From the NCBI GenBank assembly GCA_900660155.1, contig CABFPE010000134.1:1123881-1187880 (forward strand): a stretch of 64,000 nucleotides of DNA, written 5' to 3'. This document shows positions 47,701 through 59,352 of the stretch, one piece after another. Below the pieces are notes generated by a model, which saw only the letters and a program-made list of their open reading frames with translations, was not told the origin of the DNA and did not search any database. The stretch's first letter is position 1; each line of letters opens with the position of its first letter. This DNA is from Hofstenia miamia (taxonomy: Eukaryota > Xenacoelomorpha > Acoela > Hofsteniidae). Both the position numbers and the translations under genes were made by a program.

Positions 47701-48399
47701 TTTAAATGATGAAACATGATTTTCTACTCAAAAGTGAGCATTTATTTAAAAAATTGGAGATAACTTAGTAACTCATAATTGAACAAGTAATGAAAATATA
47801 TTCTTTGAATAACTCGTACAAGGTAAAAATTCAATACAAATTTCAAATTTTGAAATATCGCAGATTAAGTCACATAATTACCTTATCAAGACTTTATGAA
47901 TAATACGAGAATGCAAATGTTTCGACTATTACATAGAGAAAATTTATTCAGTCAATGCTTTCAAACATTTAATTTTGGCAAACAATTTTAAAATATCCAA
48001 GGCCATCAGTTACAGTAAATGCAAATGACAAATTATTAATAGACCAATGATATGATAAAATTCGAGCCATTAAAAAGAACACAGAGACTAGTGAGGCTTG
48101 ACGAAAAAGAAAGAATAACACATTGATCAGTTAGTTTTTTATCATGTTCCGTACAAAAATCTGATTTAGTGTTTCAACAGCAACTAACCAGTCTTTTCAA
48201 ATATATTTTTATTTAAAATACTTAATCAAAATGTGAATTGTAGGAAATTTTAGTCATTGAAAAAATATCAATATTGTTATTGCAGTTAGTTTATGTATGT
48301 TTGTCTTTATTTGCAAGAATATTGTCAAATAAAATTATTGAAAATTTTATTGTAACTTCATTTCTAAAAATTTAAACAATTTTATAATTTTGATAATTT
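47701..48399. other. AT-rich spacer
   Basis: No gene or repeat is recognised in this stretch. Confidence 0.5.
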
Positions 48400-48407
48400 A
48401 ACTGCAA

Positions 48408-49501
48408 CAGGGTTGGCTGATTATAATCACCGATTGTAATCAAGCTATTAAAATCGGATTATTACCGAAATTTTTAAAAAAAAAATCAACGTTTGAGTTA
48501 GACACATGGTTTACGCGGTTTGCAGGCCTTTCACGTGCAAAATATTTATGACGCGTAAGCACGAGCGACTGATTTGTTGCATAATATTACATCTTCACAT
48601 TTGTATAGTGTGTTGTACGTACGAGGCTAATGAAATCACCATGATATTCTAATGAGGCTCTTCTATATTCTAATATGATAATGATATTCGACCAGTGTTA
48701 TCCCTTGTCGAAATTTCTTGAAAACATTAAAGAAAATTCAATTTTCAGCAAACTAAATTAAAGAAATTAAAGAAAATTACAGAATCATTAAAGATTTAAT
48801 GATTTTACTAATAACATAATTTTTTAAAATAATCAAATAAATTGAATTTTATTTAAGAATCTTAAGGACAGTAAAGCAGAGCCTGATATGATACAAAGCT
48901 CTCTTAAAAAGTACGATTTTCATACTTTAAAGCTCCAAAAGTCTAAGTAGTGTAGGTAGGGCTTACTGAGTTAAGGTCTGGATGATTTTGCATTTTGTCC
49001 CCAAATGAAGTGAAACTTCATCATTCGAAATCATTTGAAATAATAAGCTTCAGTTATAATGTAATTCAACTGTAATTACCTGTGTTTTATGGCTCAATCT
49101 TTTTGAAATTATCAGCTAGTTGCATAAAATTTTTGTTTTAGAAAAATAGATGATCGATTAAACAAAAAGTAGAGAAATAATAAAAAACGACGTTGCATTG
49201 TGATAATTAAGCAATTTTTGCTGTACCCCGTAATAGTCTTGTACAGACCCAGAGTTCTTACTGTTAAGCTTGATCTTGAGACAATGAATTTTGACTCAAT
49301 ACAACAAACAAATTACTTCATGTCCTAACAGAGTGTTCGCACATGTAGCTTTAAACACAGGCCGGAAATTTAGAGTACACAGAAATAAAAGTGAGTCGAG
49401 ATATTTATATTTTCATTGATTATAATAAAGATTTAATTATTTTCTATTAAAATCAGTTGATTTGATTATAATAGAATAAAATCTTGAATCACCCAACCCT
49501 G
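48408..49501. mobile_element. Non-autonomous hAT-like element, 1094 bp, with 8-bp target duplication
   Basis: The left end reads CAGGGTTGGCTGATTATAAT and the right end, on the minus strand, CAGGGTTGGGTGATTCAAGA: a terminal inverted repeat of about 15 bases with one mismatch. The flanks are AACTGCAA (48400-48407) and AACTGCAC (49502-49509), 7 of 8 identical. CAGGG ends and 8-bp duplications are the hAT hallmark. There is no transposase frame inside, so it would need one supplied in trans. Confidence 0.75.
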
Positions 49502-49849
49502 AACTGCACTATCACTTAATTTTAAATATTAAATTGTAATTGTTCAATTTAGTTAGGTAAATGTTTGATCAGTTATTAAAAGATACTAGTTCATGCCCCA
49601 ACACAATTTAAAAGCGCAGATAATTAATGTACAGATATAATCAAACTTATCAAGGTGAATTTTAAATTGTAATTTAAAATCAGTGACTAAAAATTGTGTG
49701 CATTAAACTTTAAAGCAAAAGTTTCGCACTACTATTTACAAAATATGAATCATATTCTCTGTGATAAATAATAATGTACTGAATATCCATTCATATATCT
49801 TGAAGATAAATGTAAGTCAGATCTTCGCTATCTTAAAAGTATAAATCAA

Positions 49850-51000
49850 ATTAATAAAAAACAATTTAAACGCTTTAAATGTCATGGGTTACAGCCAGCA
49901 AAATGTATAGTTTACAAAAATTCATAAAAACATAGAGAAACCATAATTTCGACCATCAATAAATTGTTTTAATTATAAGTTAGCAAAGATTCTTGACTAT
50001 GCATTAAAACAATATATTCCTAAGAAATACAATGTTTGTGATTTCTTTAGAAATTTTGAGGAAGTTGACAAGAAATTGAATTTTGATAAAAACTACGATG
50101 ATAATTGTTGATGTAGTATCTTTGTTCACAAGTATTCCACTAAATATGACAATATCACATATAGTAAATATTGATTGACAATCAACCCTTGAATAATTAA
50201 ATAAATTGGCAGGCTGCAATACTGCTTTTATTTTCAATAATAAACTATGCAAAAAATCGATGGTGTTACTATGGGATCACCATTAGTATGTCTCACGGCA
50301 GCATTTGCAATGGACATGATTGAAAGCAAATTCTTAGAAAAAACAGGAGTTAAACCTTTACTTCACTGTCACTATGTTCATGATTGTTTTGATTTTTTTT
50401 CAAGAAAATGAAAAAATTACTGAATTTCTCGATTATTTAAATGATCAGTACAATTCACTGAAATTCACTAAAGAAGAAGAAGATAATAATCAACTGAATT
50501 ACTTTGATGTTTGCATAACAAAAACAGATTCCGGCTATATTAGATCATGGCATCAACGAATACAAACCTAAATATAACAGGTAACACACACACACGACTG
50601 TCATTCAAAATACAAGTTTTCAGCCATTCTTAACATCCTATAGAATTTGTTTGACACATAAAGAAGTAACCAAAAGCATTGGATATAATTTGTAAAATTT
50701 TCGTAAAAAATGGATACTCAATTAAATTAATCAGAAAAACAATAGATAATACTTAAATATCAAAAAATAGTGAAGATCGACAAAAAGAAGAATATATATA
50801 TATATATATATATATTCTAAATTACTATATATTTGTCAAACATCATGTAAATATATTGAACATCGCGTCAAAAAAGAAAAAAGCCTAATGCATAAAGTAA
50901 GAATAGCCTCTACAAGCAAAAAAACTAAAGATTTAATCAAGCACAAAGGTGATATTCCAATAAGTCTTAAGTGGTCTGTCATGAACAGACTGCACATATA
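49850..51000 (+). mobile_element. Penelope-like retroelement remnant
   Basis: Across frames the plus strand gives KIHKNIEKP and YKLAKILDYALKQYIPKKYN (49920-50020), VDVVSLFTSIPLNMTI (about 50110-50160), FIFNNKLC and DGVTMGSPLVCLTAAFAMDM (about 50230-50330), YVHDCFDFFQENEKITEFLD and LNYFDVCITKTDSGYI (50370-50560). These correspond in order to Penelope RT blocks (PKIHK, DVVSLFTsvP, YxQxdGvaMGSPLgP, RYVDDiF, L.FLDv.i). The YVDD site reads YVHD. Beyond 50580 matches fade, and no GIY-YIG domain is recognisable. It is broken in several places. A (TA)n tract lies within it. Confidence 0.75.
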
Positions 51001-51009
51001 TAGACATAT

Positions 51010-54000
51010 ATATATTTGTACGCATGTATGTGTTTATATATATATATATATATAATAAGATATTTTGTATTCAAATAATATTTTCATTTACAGGACTGGT
51101 TGTCTGAATAGCGTCAAGAATGATAACAAATAACTATATTTATAAAAAAATAATAAGACTACAAAATCTGTTCTGTTCTGACTATGGAAATTAGGGTTTT
51201 TGTTGACTGCATTTCATTTGTAACTAAGATTAACCTTTATTGCTATCACTGAAATTGCAACAGATGAGAGTTGCACTGAGTTTAGATGTTTTAACATAGC
51301 ACATAGGTTTCACTCACTACACCAAAGAGTTAGGGCTTCTTTATTTCTTATCTTAGTTAGAGCTCTACTCTTGTTTTTCTTAAGGTTATCTGTATCAGGT
51401 CGACCAAGTGTGGCCACTCTTCTCTAACCAATCTCCTGTTTACTTTTAACTTTTATTATGATAGGGTATTATTCATTTTACCTCCATTTCTATTTGAAAT
51501 CAAAGTCACTATGAGTCATTATGAAAACGCTCTAAGTGTGAGAGTTCAATGACTTATACTTGTATGTTTTTTCAGATGGAAGCCTATCAGTTGCATATTC
51601 TTGCTTATTAATATTAGTATTTTAAGAAATTCGGACACAAATTCCTCTCTGAACTTCGAATTTTAGCAATAACAAATATTTAGTTGAAAATCAATATACT
51701 GTATAATTATATTCTAGTTTTAACTTACTGTCATTAAACAGTAGAAACAAATGCTGTCTTAATACTGGCTCAAAATGGCAATATGTCAATGGTAAATTTT
51801 TAAGACCGGATGACTAGGACCCAGTTAACGCAAATTGACTGAATGTGTCAAAGAAAAAGAAATTGCTACAGTACATTTAATTAAGAATTTGTACAAGAAA
51901 TCCATGGGAGAAAAAATTTGAAAATACCATTATCCCAAATAGGAGCCTCACTCAAGTATATGCTGTTTCTGGCATTGCATGAATGGAGAAATGTTTCTGG
52001 CTGATATTTAAATAATAAGTATCATGTTTAATTTTGGATTAATGCATTTAATGAAAATATTTTATATGGTTCTTTTACAACATTGGAGCTAACTCAATAT
52101 TTTCCTCATAGATATTGTGTAAATTAGAATATCAATTATGAATACTACACAACTAAATATTAGATTTCTTTTCTCAAACATTTTTGTGCTTATTTTTCTA
52201 TTTTTGTTTGCTAGCAACTCTGTATTTTAAAGCCTAATGAACATTCTAAATTTTATGGTTGTGGAATTTCCATTATAAAGATTATTTCCAAATATATCAA
52301 GTTCATTTACAAAGTGCTTAAAGAGCTCAACATTTGTTTTTGTATTATCAATATAATCCATTTGGTTACATGAAGGCCAAATTTCAGGCATTCCACTATT
52401 ATTGAATCCCAACTATATATAAATGGAAGTGAAATTAATTCAAACAATAGGAAGAGGGTGCTCTCTCCTTGAAATAATTCTTAATACATTCTTCATTTTT
52501 ATATCTATCACACATTCTTTTAAAAGTTTATTTTGTAATTGCACTTGAATTTTAAATAAGTTTCTTCAATTTATTTAATTTTTAGGCTTTAGATATTCTT
52601 CCAACATTGTCATTTGTACATGTATATAGAAAAGAGAAACAAAATATTTTTAAAATTAAAAGATTAAAGTAGTTCAATTTGATGTTGAATTCACAGGCAT
52701 ATCCTGTTCATATATATTCAATACATAGTGTGGAATCTTCTACTTCTAGTTAGACCTGTCTTAGAACCTCAGTCATTCAACAAAAGCTACAATTATTATT
52801 TCCACTTTTGTGGAGGTCTATGTTAAGAATATGCTAAGGAGCACTACCTAAATAAACTAAACTTTCAGTTGGTTGGCTTGACCCTCAGCTGTTTCTATTC
52901 TCTTATCAAGGATATCAGCTAGGTAAACTACCATTATCTCTGCTTCCTGGAACATAATGAGGAAGTTGGCCTCAATGATTGTAAGAGTAAAGTGAACAGG
53001 GAAGATCTGTCACTTAATTTAAAAGTTTTCTAGTATACTCAACAATGACTAGATCTTCTACATTTTAATGTGCTTTGTAATTGTTTTGGTTGAAATGTAA
53101 AACAAAAGAACATTACCTTGTCTTATTTGTTTTAACAAAACTAATGACTTACATTTGATTACAGTAGTTGTAAATTAGTTTTAACAACTCCTACTGAGAA
53201 CTTAGGGTTAGTTATGTTGTTACAAACTATAGTTTATGTAAGTTATTTTTATATAGTCACCCAATGAAGGCATTGGGATTACAATTCTTTACTTTAGTTT
53301 AACTAAGAGTGGTTACTTCATTACAATTGCATTAACTAATCCAAGTAATGCTTTAACTCAATAAATGAGTCAGTAAAAGTAACAGCCATTAATTTGAACA
53401 TAAATAAGATCTAGAATTCATAACTGTCATGTGATAATTAATGTTAAATACAGAACAAAGTCTTAACAGTTATTCATTCTGTATTTAATCTATCTTTGCA
53501 ACTGGGCATTCACGACAAATGCTTAACTTTACATTCAATGATAAATAGCTTTGTTTTACTGCGGCCTTAGAACCCACTACATGCAAATGGAAATGATTGT
53601 GTGTGTTAACAAATACCCTATTCTTTAGACTAAGACATAGGATTACATCTGTCAGCAACATCCCACCACAACATTTGGATTTAAGTTTAAAAATAAAATG
53701 TTATCTATCCCAATGTCAGCAATGGTAAAGCAAATGTTTAATGAATCTAAACAAACTTGTATAAGTTACTAATTCACAATAATACTTCAAACTGAGTAGT
53801 TTTTTTTAACAAAATGCAATTAGAAATGTATAACTGGTTTTCCAATAAGTAACATGAAAAGAAAAGTTAAGATACCCTAGGTTTAAAGTTCTAGCAAAAA
53901 CAGGTTAATCTCTAAATTAGAAAACTTTAAAATGGGTAAAAATCAAATTTATAATAATTGATTAACTCTCCATAATTAATTAAAGTACTTTTCATTACCC

Positions 54001-55130
54001 TTTTTGTTTGGATTTGTGACATAATCATTTATGCAGTATTTCATTTTCACCAATAAAAAAGAGTAAATATTCAAATTTGAAATTAAAACAACCTGTTCTT
54101 AATTTTCATTCACAACAGATGTTAGTCTTGCACTTTTGAAGACCAAGGAAGACAAGGACAAAACCTAGATAGATTTTCTTGAGTAGGATAGCAAAGCAAG
54201 TCTAGAACTTAGCTATGCAAAGCTTAATGTTCACAAGCCTGTTGTTTACATATCAGCTACACAGTGCTTCTTCATTTAAACACAAAGATTAAACCAGTGT
54301 AAAAGAGGTGCTGTATGTTCTAAAATGAGTAGTGTAGAATCTGTACCAAGCTGAGATAGGGATACATCAAGTGAAGCTTTACCAAATTGCAACATATAAT
54401 TTCCTTTTCAGAATACATTTGCTTGTTAATGTTCTTACATTTAAATAACCATAATTACAAATATAGATAGGAAGAGTACAACACCCCAGACTGTCATTCA
54501 AGTTAACTAATTTAACAACTAACTTCACCATTGTGGTGAACATGTAAAATATATTGGGGCTCAGATGCACCTCGTATGTATGATAGATATTATTATACCA
54601 TAAGAATTTGGATATAAAACTGTGGGTTAACGTAGGGTGGCTTTCCAGCCATTTGGTGACATTTATTAGTTTTGCTAATGAATAGATTGGAAAGCTAAAC
54701 GGATAAAAAACCCCTAATTTTAGACCTAACCTAAGAACAAACTTTTGTAAACAGGCTACCAGCTGCACACATAAAGCTAGGTGATGGACTGCTGGAGTGC
54801 AGCTTTATCAGGATTCCTTTAATTGAATTTGGAAGACGTGAGAACTACTCATGTGCTCAAACATTTAGCTTTCTGTTTGTGTAATATATCAAACCTGACT
54901 AAAATAGAAGATAAATCCAAATCAATTTAATTCATCATCTAGTAATACCTTAATATACTATATCTGAAATGTACAAACAGTTAAACAATTAATATTTACC
55001 TGTCTTTGTGATTTGTTTATATACCCTTCTTCTTCCCAACTATTGCACAACATCACTACTTAATTAGCTTAGCATTTTCATCATTGATAATTTGTCAAAC
55101 ACTTTTGCCAACAACAGCATTAACATAAAT
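51010..55130. other. Long gene-free stretch
   Basis: No convincing coding sequence. The longest frame (54379-54768, minus) begins MQLVACLQKFVLRLGLK and has no recognisable domain. The sequence at about 51170-51560 and 52690-53030 is somewhat richer in G and C and may be old repeats, but I found no ends. Confidence 0.45.
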
Positions 55131-55137
55131 GCCTTAT

Positions 55138-55314
55138 GCTCCGTCTTAACTACATGATTTAATCGGCCCGACTTAATTGGCCCGATTAAATCGTGTAGCT
55201 AAGACGCAGCTCCAACCTTTTCACCCAATTTTGTCAGGAATTTGTGGAATGAACATTTGCTCCGTCTTAACTACATGATTTAATCGGCCCGATTAAATCG
55301 TGTAGTTAAGACGG
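55138..55314. repeat. Left inverted-repeat block with two palindromes
   Basis: Two palindromic units built from CGTCTTAACTACATGATT and its complement occur at 55141-55207 and 55262-55314. The second is a nearly perfect 53-base hairpin. The spacer between (GCAGCTCCAACCTTTTCACC ...) recurs in opposite orientation in the block at 57808-57951. Confidence 0.85.
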
Positions 55315-55664
55315 AAATTTATTCCATTCACTCAAATTTTTTGTTAGTTGTTTTAAACATCCAACTTTTACTAATTTTATATAATGAAATCAATAAAAAT
55401 AGGTTATGTATCTTTAATTATTAAAAAATGATATTTTTAAGCATTGAATAACATTAATTGACAAATTCCTGAAAAAATTTATATTTATTTTCTATACATA
55501 TCGCTAATTTGAGTAGCTCATTGACAAAATGACTCCATGCTTGTATATACAAAATTAAATTTCTTTTTCGCGCTTGGTGAATTACATTACAGTTACAGCG
55601 TATTAAAACAAACAAAGAATTTAATTCCAAATCCACCACTTGTCGATAATTACCGTTGAACTTA

Positions 55665-55901
55665 GGCCACGGTTAGACTAGTGATTGGTTCAAAAGTGAC
55701 CTGTCACATTTTGATTGAATCGCATGTCTAACCACCCAAGATAATTAGCGATGTGACGGTAACGAAGAAATCGTGCACGTTCGATTTCCTTGTGATCGTC
55801 TCATCGCTAATTATCTCGGGTGGTTAGGCCAGAGTTAGACTAGTGATTGGTTCAAAATGTGACAGATCACTTTTGAACCAATCACTAGTCTAACCGTGGC
55901 C
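55665..55901. mobile_element. Harbinger-type foldback MITE, 237 bp, TTA target duplication
   Basis: The left arm starts GGCCACGGTTAGACTAGTGA and the right arm is its complement for about 50 bases with few mismatches. The flanks are TTA at 55662-55664 and at 55902-55904, the 3-bp duplication typical of PIF/Harbinger. A second inverted pair, AGATAATTAGCGATG / CATCGCTAATTATCT, lies inside, and another GGCCAGAGTTAGACTAGTGA is seen near 55828, suggesting that one copy is nested in or fused with another. No coding capacity. Confidence 0.8.
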
Positions 55902-56289
55902 TTACAATCTCATTATTATTGGTAACATATGCGATGGCACTATGATTTCGAACGCCGCGTTTTCTGAAATCATATATTTAATAGATGCTGTAATCTTATA
56001 AGGTCCCTTGATGTGATGCGGAAACAATTGAATTTCTACTCAGCTTTCTCCAATCCAAATTATTCTTAAAGTTACAACTAACAATTGGAAACTTTTAACA
56101 ATTATATAAAATCAAAATAAACATCAGCTAAACATGCTAATGAAACAAGAAAATATTAATATACGCTTTTAATAAATCTCAGATGAAAAAATCAAGAATT
56201 TCATAATTGGAGTAAAACATATTGTGTATTATATATATAGGTATATAATCTGTTTATTTAAGAACAGACAGATATACAAGAACAAAGTT

Positions 56290-56755
56290 TTGAAATCTGA
56301 AAAGCTAACATGATGGGGATATTTCTCCAGCACTCAAAAAAACTTCTTGAAGTGTACGTTCGAGGTGAGCACCACGTCGACTGAAACATGCTTTGAGCCG
56401 GAGACAGAAATTCTCCGCGACTTTGCGGCATGTCTCTGCCGTCACATTGGCTGCATATAAGCTAACAAGGGGAGCTGGTTTGTTTGCAAGCACTTCTCCC
56501 TTAGACGCTCTCCAGAACCAAAAGTCCAAGGGATTGAGGTCAGGGCTATGAGGTGCCCATTCATGTGTGGGATCCGAAAAGCTCCTTCAGCAAATTGAGA
56601 GAATCGTGAGCTGTATGGGGCGTAGCTCCATCTTGCTGAAACCACAATCTGCTCTTCTGGAGGACAGTGAACTTTTGACCAAGTTCAGTATTGAATTTGT
56701 ATACGCAACAAGACAAACACAGATATATAAGCAAAGCTAAAAATTTACACATTAA
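56290..56755 (-). mobile_element. mariner-like transposase fragment
   Basis: Minus-strand pieces in order: LQKSRLWFQQDGATPHTAHD (56590-56680), LLKELFGSHT, then with a frame change EWAPHSPDLNPLDFWFWRAS (about 56500-56560), and ETCRKVAENFCLRLKACFSR with GAHLERTL. This is the C-terminal half of an IS630/Tc1/mariner-superfamily DDE transposase (second and third acidic residues present in QQDGA and SPDLNPLDFW). At least two frame changes occur. The N-terminal half and the ends are missing. Confidence 0.8.
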
Positions 56756-57038
56756 ATACCTTATGCAAAATAGTTTAAAAAATATAATTAAAAAGCAGTA
56801 TTCAAGCTATTCTGCCAGATGTTCAGTTTCTTTGAAGCGATTATTTTTTGATGTGCAACTAAGTTTTGTTTAAGCATTCTTTTCAATTTCGGAGCTAGCA
56901 TTTGAATCTCTTGTAGCTTCTCACCCGTCATTTGTTTATTGATATTGAATAGTGTTGTTAATGACCAGGTAACTACCTTGTTTAACGTCTCATGCTGTTC
57001 TATATATATCGCAAATCAAAACCACAATTCATAATAAT

Positions 57039-57550
57039 GACGGAGTTTGCTTGGGAAACAGAAATGATTGATACTCTGATTGAAGAATTAGAGCAAAAGT
57101 CTTTGCTGTGGGACAAAAGCAATCCCTTGTATAAAAAAACGCCTTAAACAGTTAGCTTTTAGATTGCCGAGGAGATTGGCAATGGAGTTTTATGTAAAAT
57201 GTCACTACTATTACTTTATAATTTTAACATTCAGAACTTCATATAAAATAGTTATAGTGCAAAATATATTTCTTCTACTGGCCAAAAAGGTATTTCAGTT
57301 TCAATTTCCTTGTATCCAAATTCATTAAATTAGCTTATTATTATTATTATTACAATAAATAAACTATAGAGAACTTGAATTTGACTGTGGGAAATAAAAG
57401 TTTATCATTGCTTAGCATCAATGATCACCAAAAAGTACGAAAATTTAAGTACGTATCTAATTCGGGAGCGAAATAGGGAAAGGAAGACTAAATTTGGAGC
57501 AAGTACCTTGGAACGCTATATTAGTAAGTGGCGATATTTCAAAAAATTAT
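57039..57550 (+). pseudogene. Broken MADF-domain frame
   Basis: From the ATG at 57039: MTEFAWETEMIDTLIEELEQ, then SLLWDKSNPLYKK and AEEIGNG; after about 230 bases that could be an intron (acceptor TTGCTTAG near 57418), MITKKYENLSTYLIRERNRE, KTKFGASTLERYISKWRYF and FL. This follows the MADF pattern (LI..v...p.LWd..n..Y, then IA..., lR..y.RE, S.W.yF..L.FL). Stops interrupt the first block twice and the last block once. MADF proteins occur both as host transcription factors and as accessory proteins of Harbinger transposons; the surrounding inverted repeats favour the second. Confidence 0.6.
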
Positions 57551-57807
57551 AATTCCTAACTACTTAGAAATCATTAACTGTTTAGTTAAGCACTGCGAAG
57601 TCTATTAAAATCAATCATTCCGTATTATTAATGGGTCTATCTTGGATATGACCTCAATATTTTTTTCGCATTTAATGACTTTTTGAGAGGCATGTTCTTC
57701 TTGTTCTTCTCTTGCTACGTCAATGGTGAATGATGCTATTTAAAAAAACAATATTTTGAGATTAAATTCAGTATCAGTTATATATTTTAATGTATACATT
57801 TAAAAAG

Positions 57808-57951
57808 TCGGGCCGATTAAATCGTGTAGTGTTAAGACGAAACAAGTTTTGCATTCCACCAATTCCTGACAAAGTCGGGTGACAAAGTTGGAGCTGCGGC
57901 TCAACTGCACGATTCAATCAGCCCGATTAAATCGTGTAGTTAAGACAGGCC
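57808..57951. repeat. Right inverted-repeat block
   Basis: Contains CGATTAAATCGTGTAGT twice (57814 and 57923 regions) and the reverse complement of the left block's spacer (GGAATGCAAAAC / GGAGCTGCGGCT). The last 50 bases form an imperfect palindrome. See the composite entry for the pairing. Confidence 0.8.
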
Positions 57952-59305
57952 TTTAAATTAACTTTCCAAATTATTGATTCATAAATAAGTATTAATCGAA
58001 AAATGAAATAAGTTATTGTTTGTCTTCGTTTCCTTTTTCCGTTTTTATTTGATTTCCTTTACCAATTATGCCACCGTAGCTCAAACCATTTCTAAACATT
58101 AATGAAAAGAACCCCAACATGAAATTGTGATAACATGTTCAGGGCAATTGATGTAGAAGTATTTCTACAGATGGAAAATTTCATTTCATAGTTTTTGCTC
58201 CACAATGTTGTAAAAAATTGAAATAACTAATGTGTGCATTATGGTGTAAATATGTGAACTGCAATAATTTTTATGAAATATTAGCAGGTATTGTTTTGAG
58301 AATCATGCATCGCGCACTCCTGCTTGCATGCTGCATTCTTGAATACAAAGAGTAGAGACAAATACTGGTGACAAAAGAATCTTCTAATTCATTGAATCTA
58401 TAATTTTGCTTGCTGTTTCTAGGAAAATCACCAGATTATTACTTATGTTTCGCTGTGATATATATGAACAGATTATGAACCTGTTCAATCTAATACATTA
58501 ATCCTCTAGCGTAATTTTGAAAAGTTGCATAGCAAGTTTCGCATCACACTAAAATATTTGGAAATCAAAGCGCATACATTTTCGCCTGCTAATTCTTAAA
58601 AATCGAATTATGGATGTTATATATATGAGGTGGTTTTTTGTTAACATATACTTGAGCTTCAACACTTTTACCAAAAAACCCAACATAACTTTTAATTATC
58701 GCAATGATTTAAATTTAATAGTACCTAACATAGCCCACTTGAAGTAGCATGTAGAAAATATAACTATACGTTGCATAGCCATAGATGTCTTGATTTCACA
58801 TTGCAAATCTTTTTGAAAATTTTTTATCAGGTGACTCATTGTTAAAGAATTTCAACGCTACGACACTGGTTATACTAGGTCACTATGTATACTTAACAAA
58901 TTATATTTTCTAACGTACACTTCGTAAAATTTATAAATGTCGCCATTCAAGCAAAATTTTTTGTTGCTAAAAAATGTGCTGATAATATGATAATCACAAC
59001 CGCAGTGGCAACAATGGTTGTACAGACTACAAATTGAAACAATGTTTTAGATCAAAGATAAATTTCATTAAAAATGCAGCCGAAGTATAGCTCTATAACT
59101 ACTCAACAATGTAGCAAATAACTTAGAATGTATTGGACAAAATAGTTCGAATTTTAATAAATATAGCTATTCACAAACACCCGATGTCATACAACGATTT
59201 TTTCTTCAGAATTCTCTCATTTTTTTATATGAAACAATGTTTGCTTGGATATGTCGTTAGGTACACTTTTTAAGCATTTTGCAAGTACATAGCAACATAT
59301 TATAA

Positions 59306-59352
<47 letters not shown>

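Larger units (their letters stand above)
55138..57951. mobile_element. Composite DNA-transposon region bounded by about 150-base inverted repeats
   Basis: The left block (55138-55314) and the right block (57808-57951) are imperfect inverted copies. On the minus strand the right end reads GGCCTGTCTTAACTACACGA. Between them lie a foldback MITE, a mariner-like fragment and a MADF-domain remnant. MADF/Myb-like DNA-binding proteins are encoded by PIF/Harbinger transposons, so the whole may be a decayed Harbinger-type element. The alternative is two separate MITE copies that happen to be inverted. No Harbinger nuclease was seen. Confidence 0.45.

Noticed and set aside
54379-54768. 129-codon minus-strand frame
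   Set aside because: Composition is plausible but there is no domain, no neighbouring exon and no codon pattern to support a gene.
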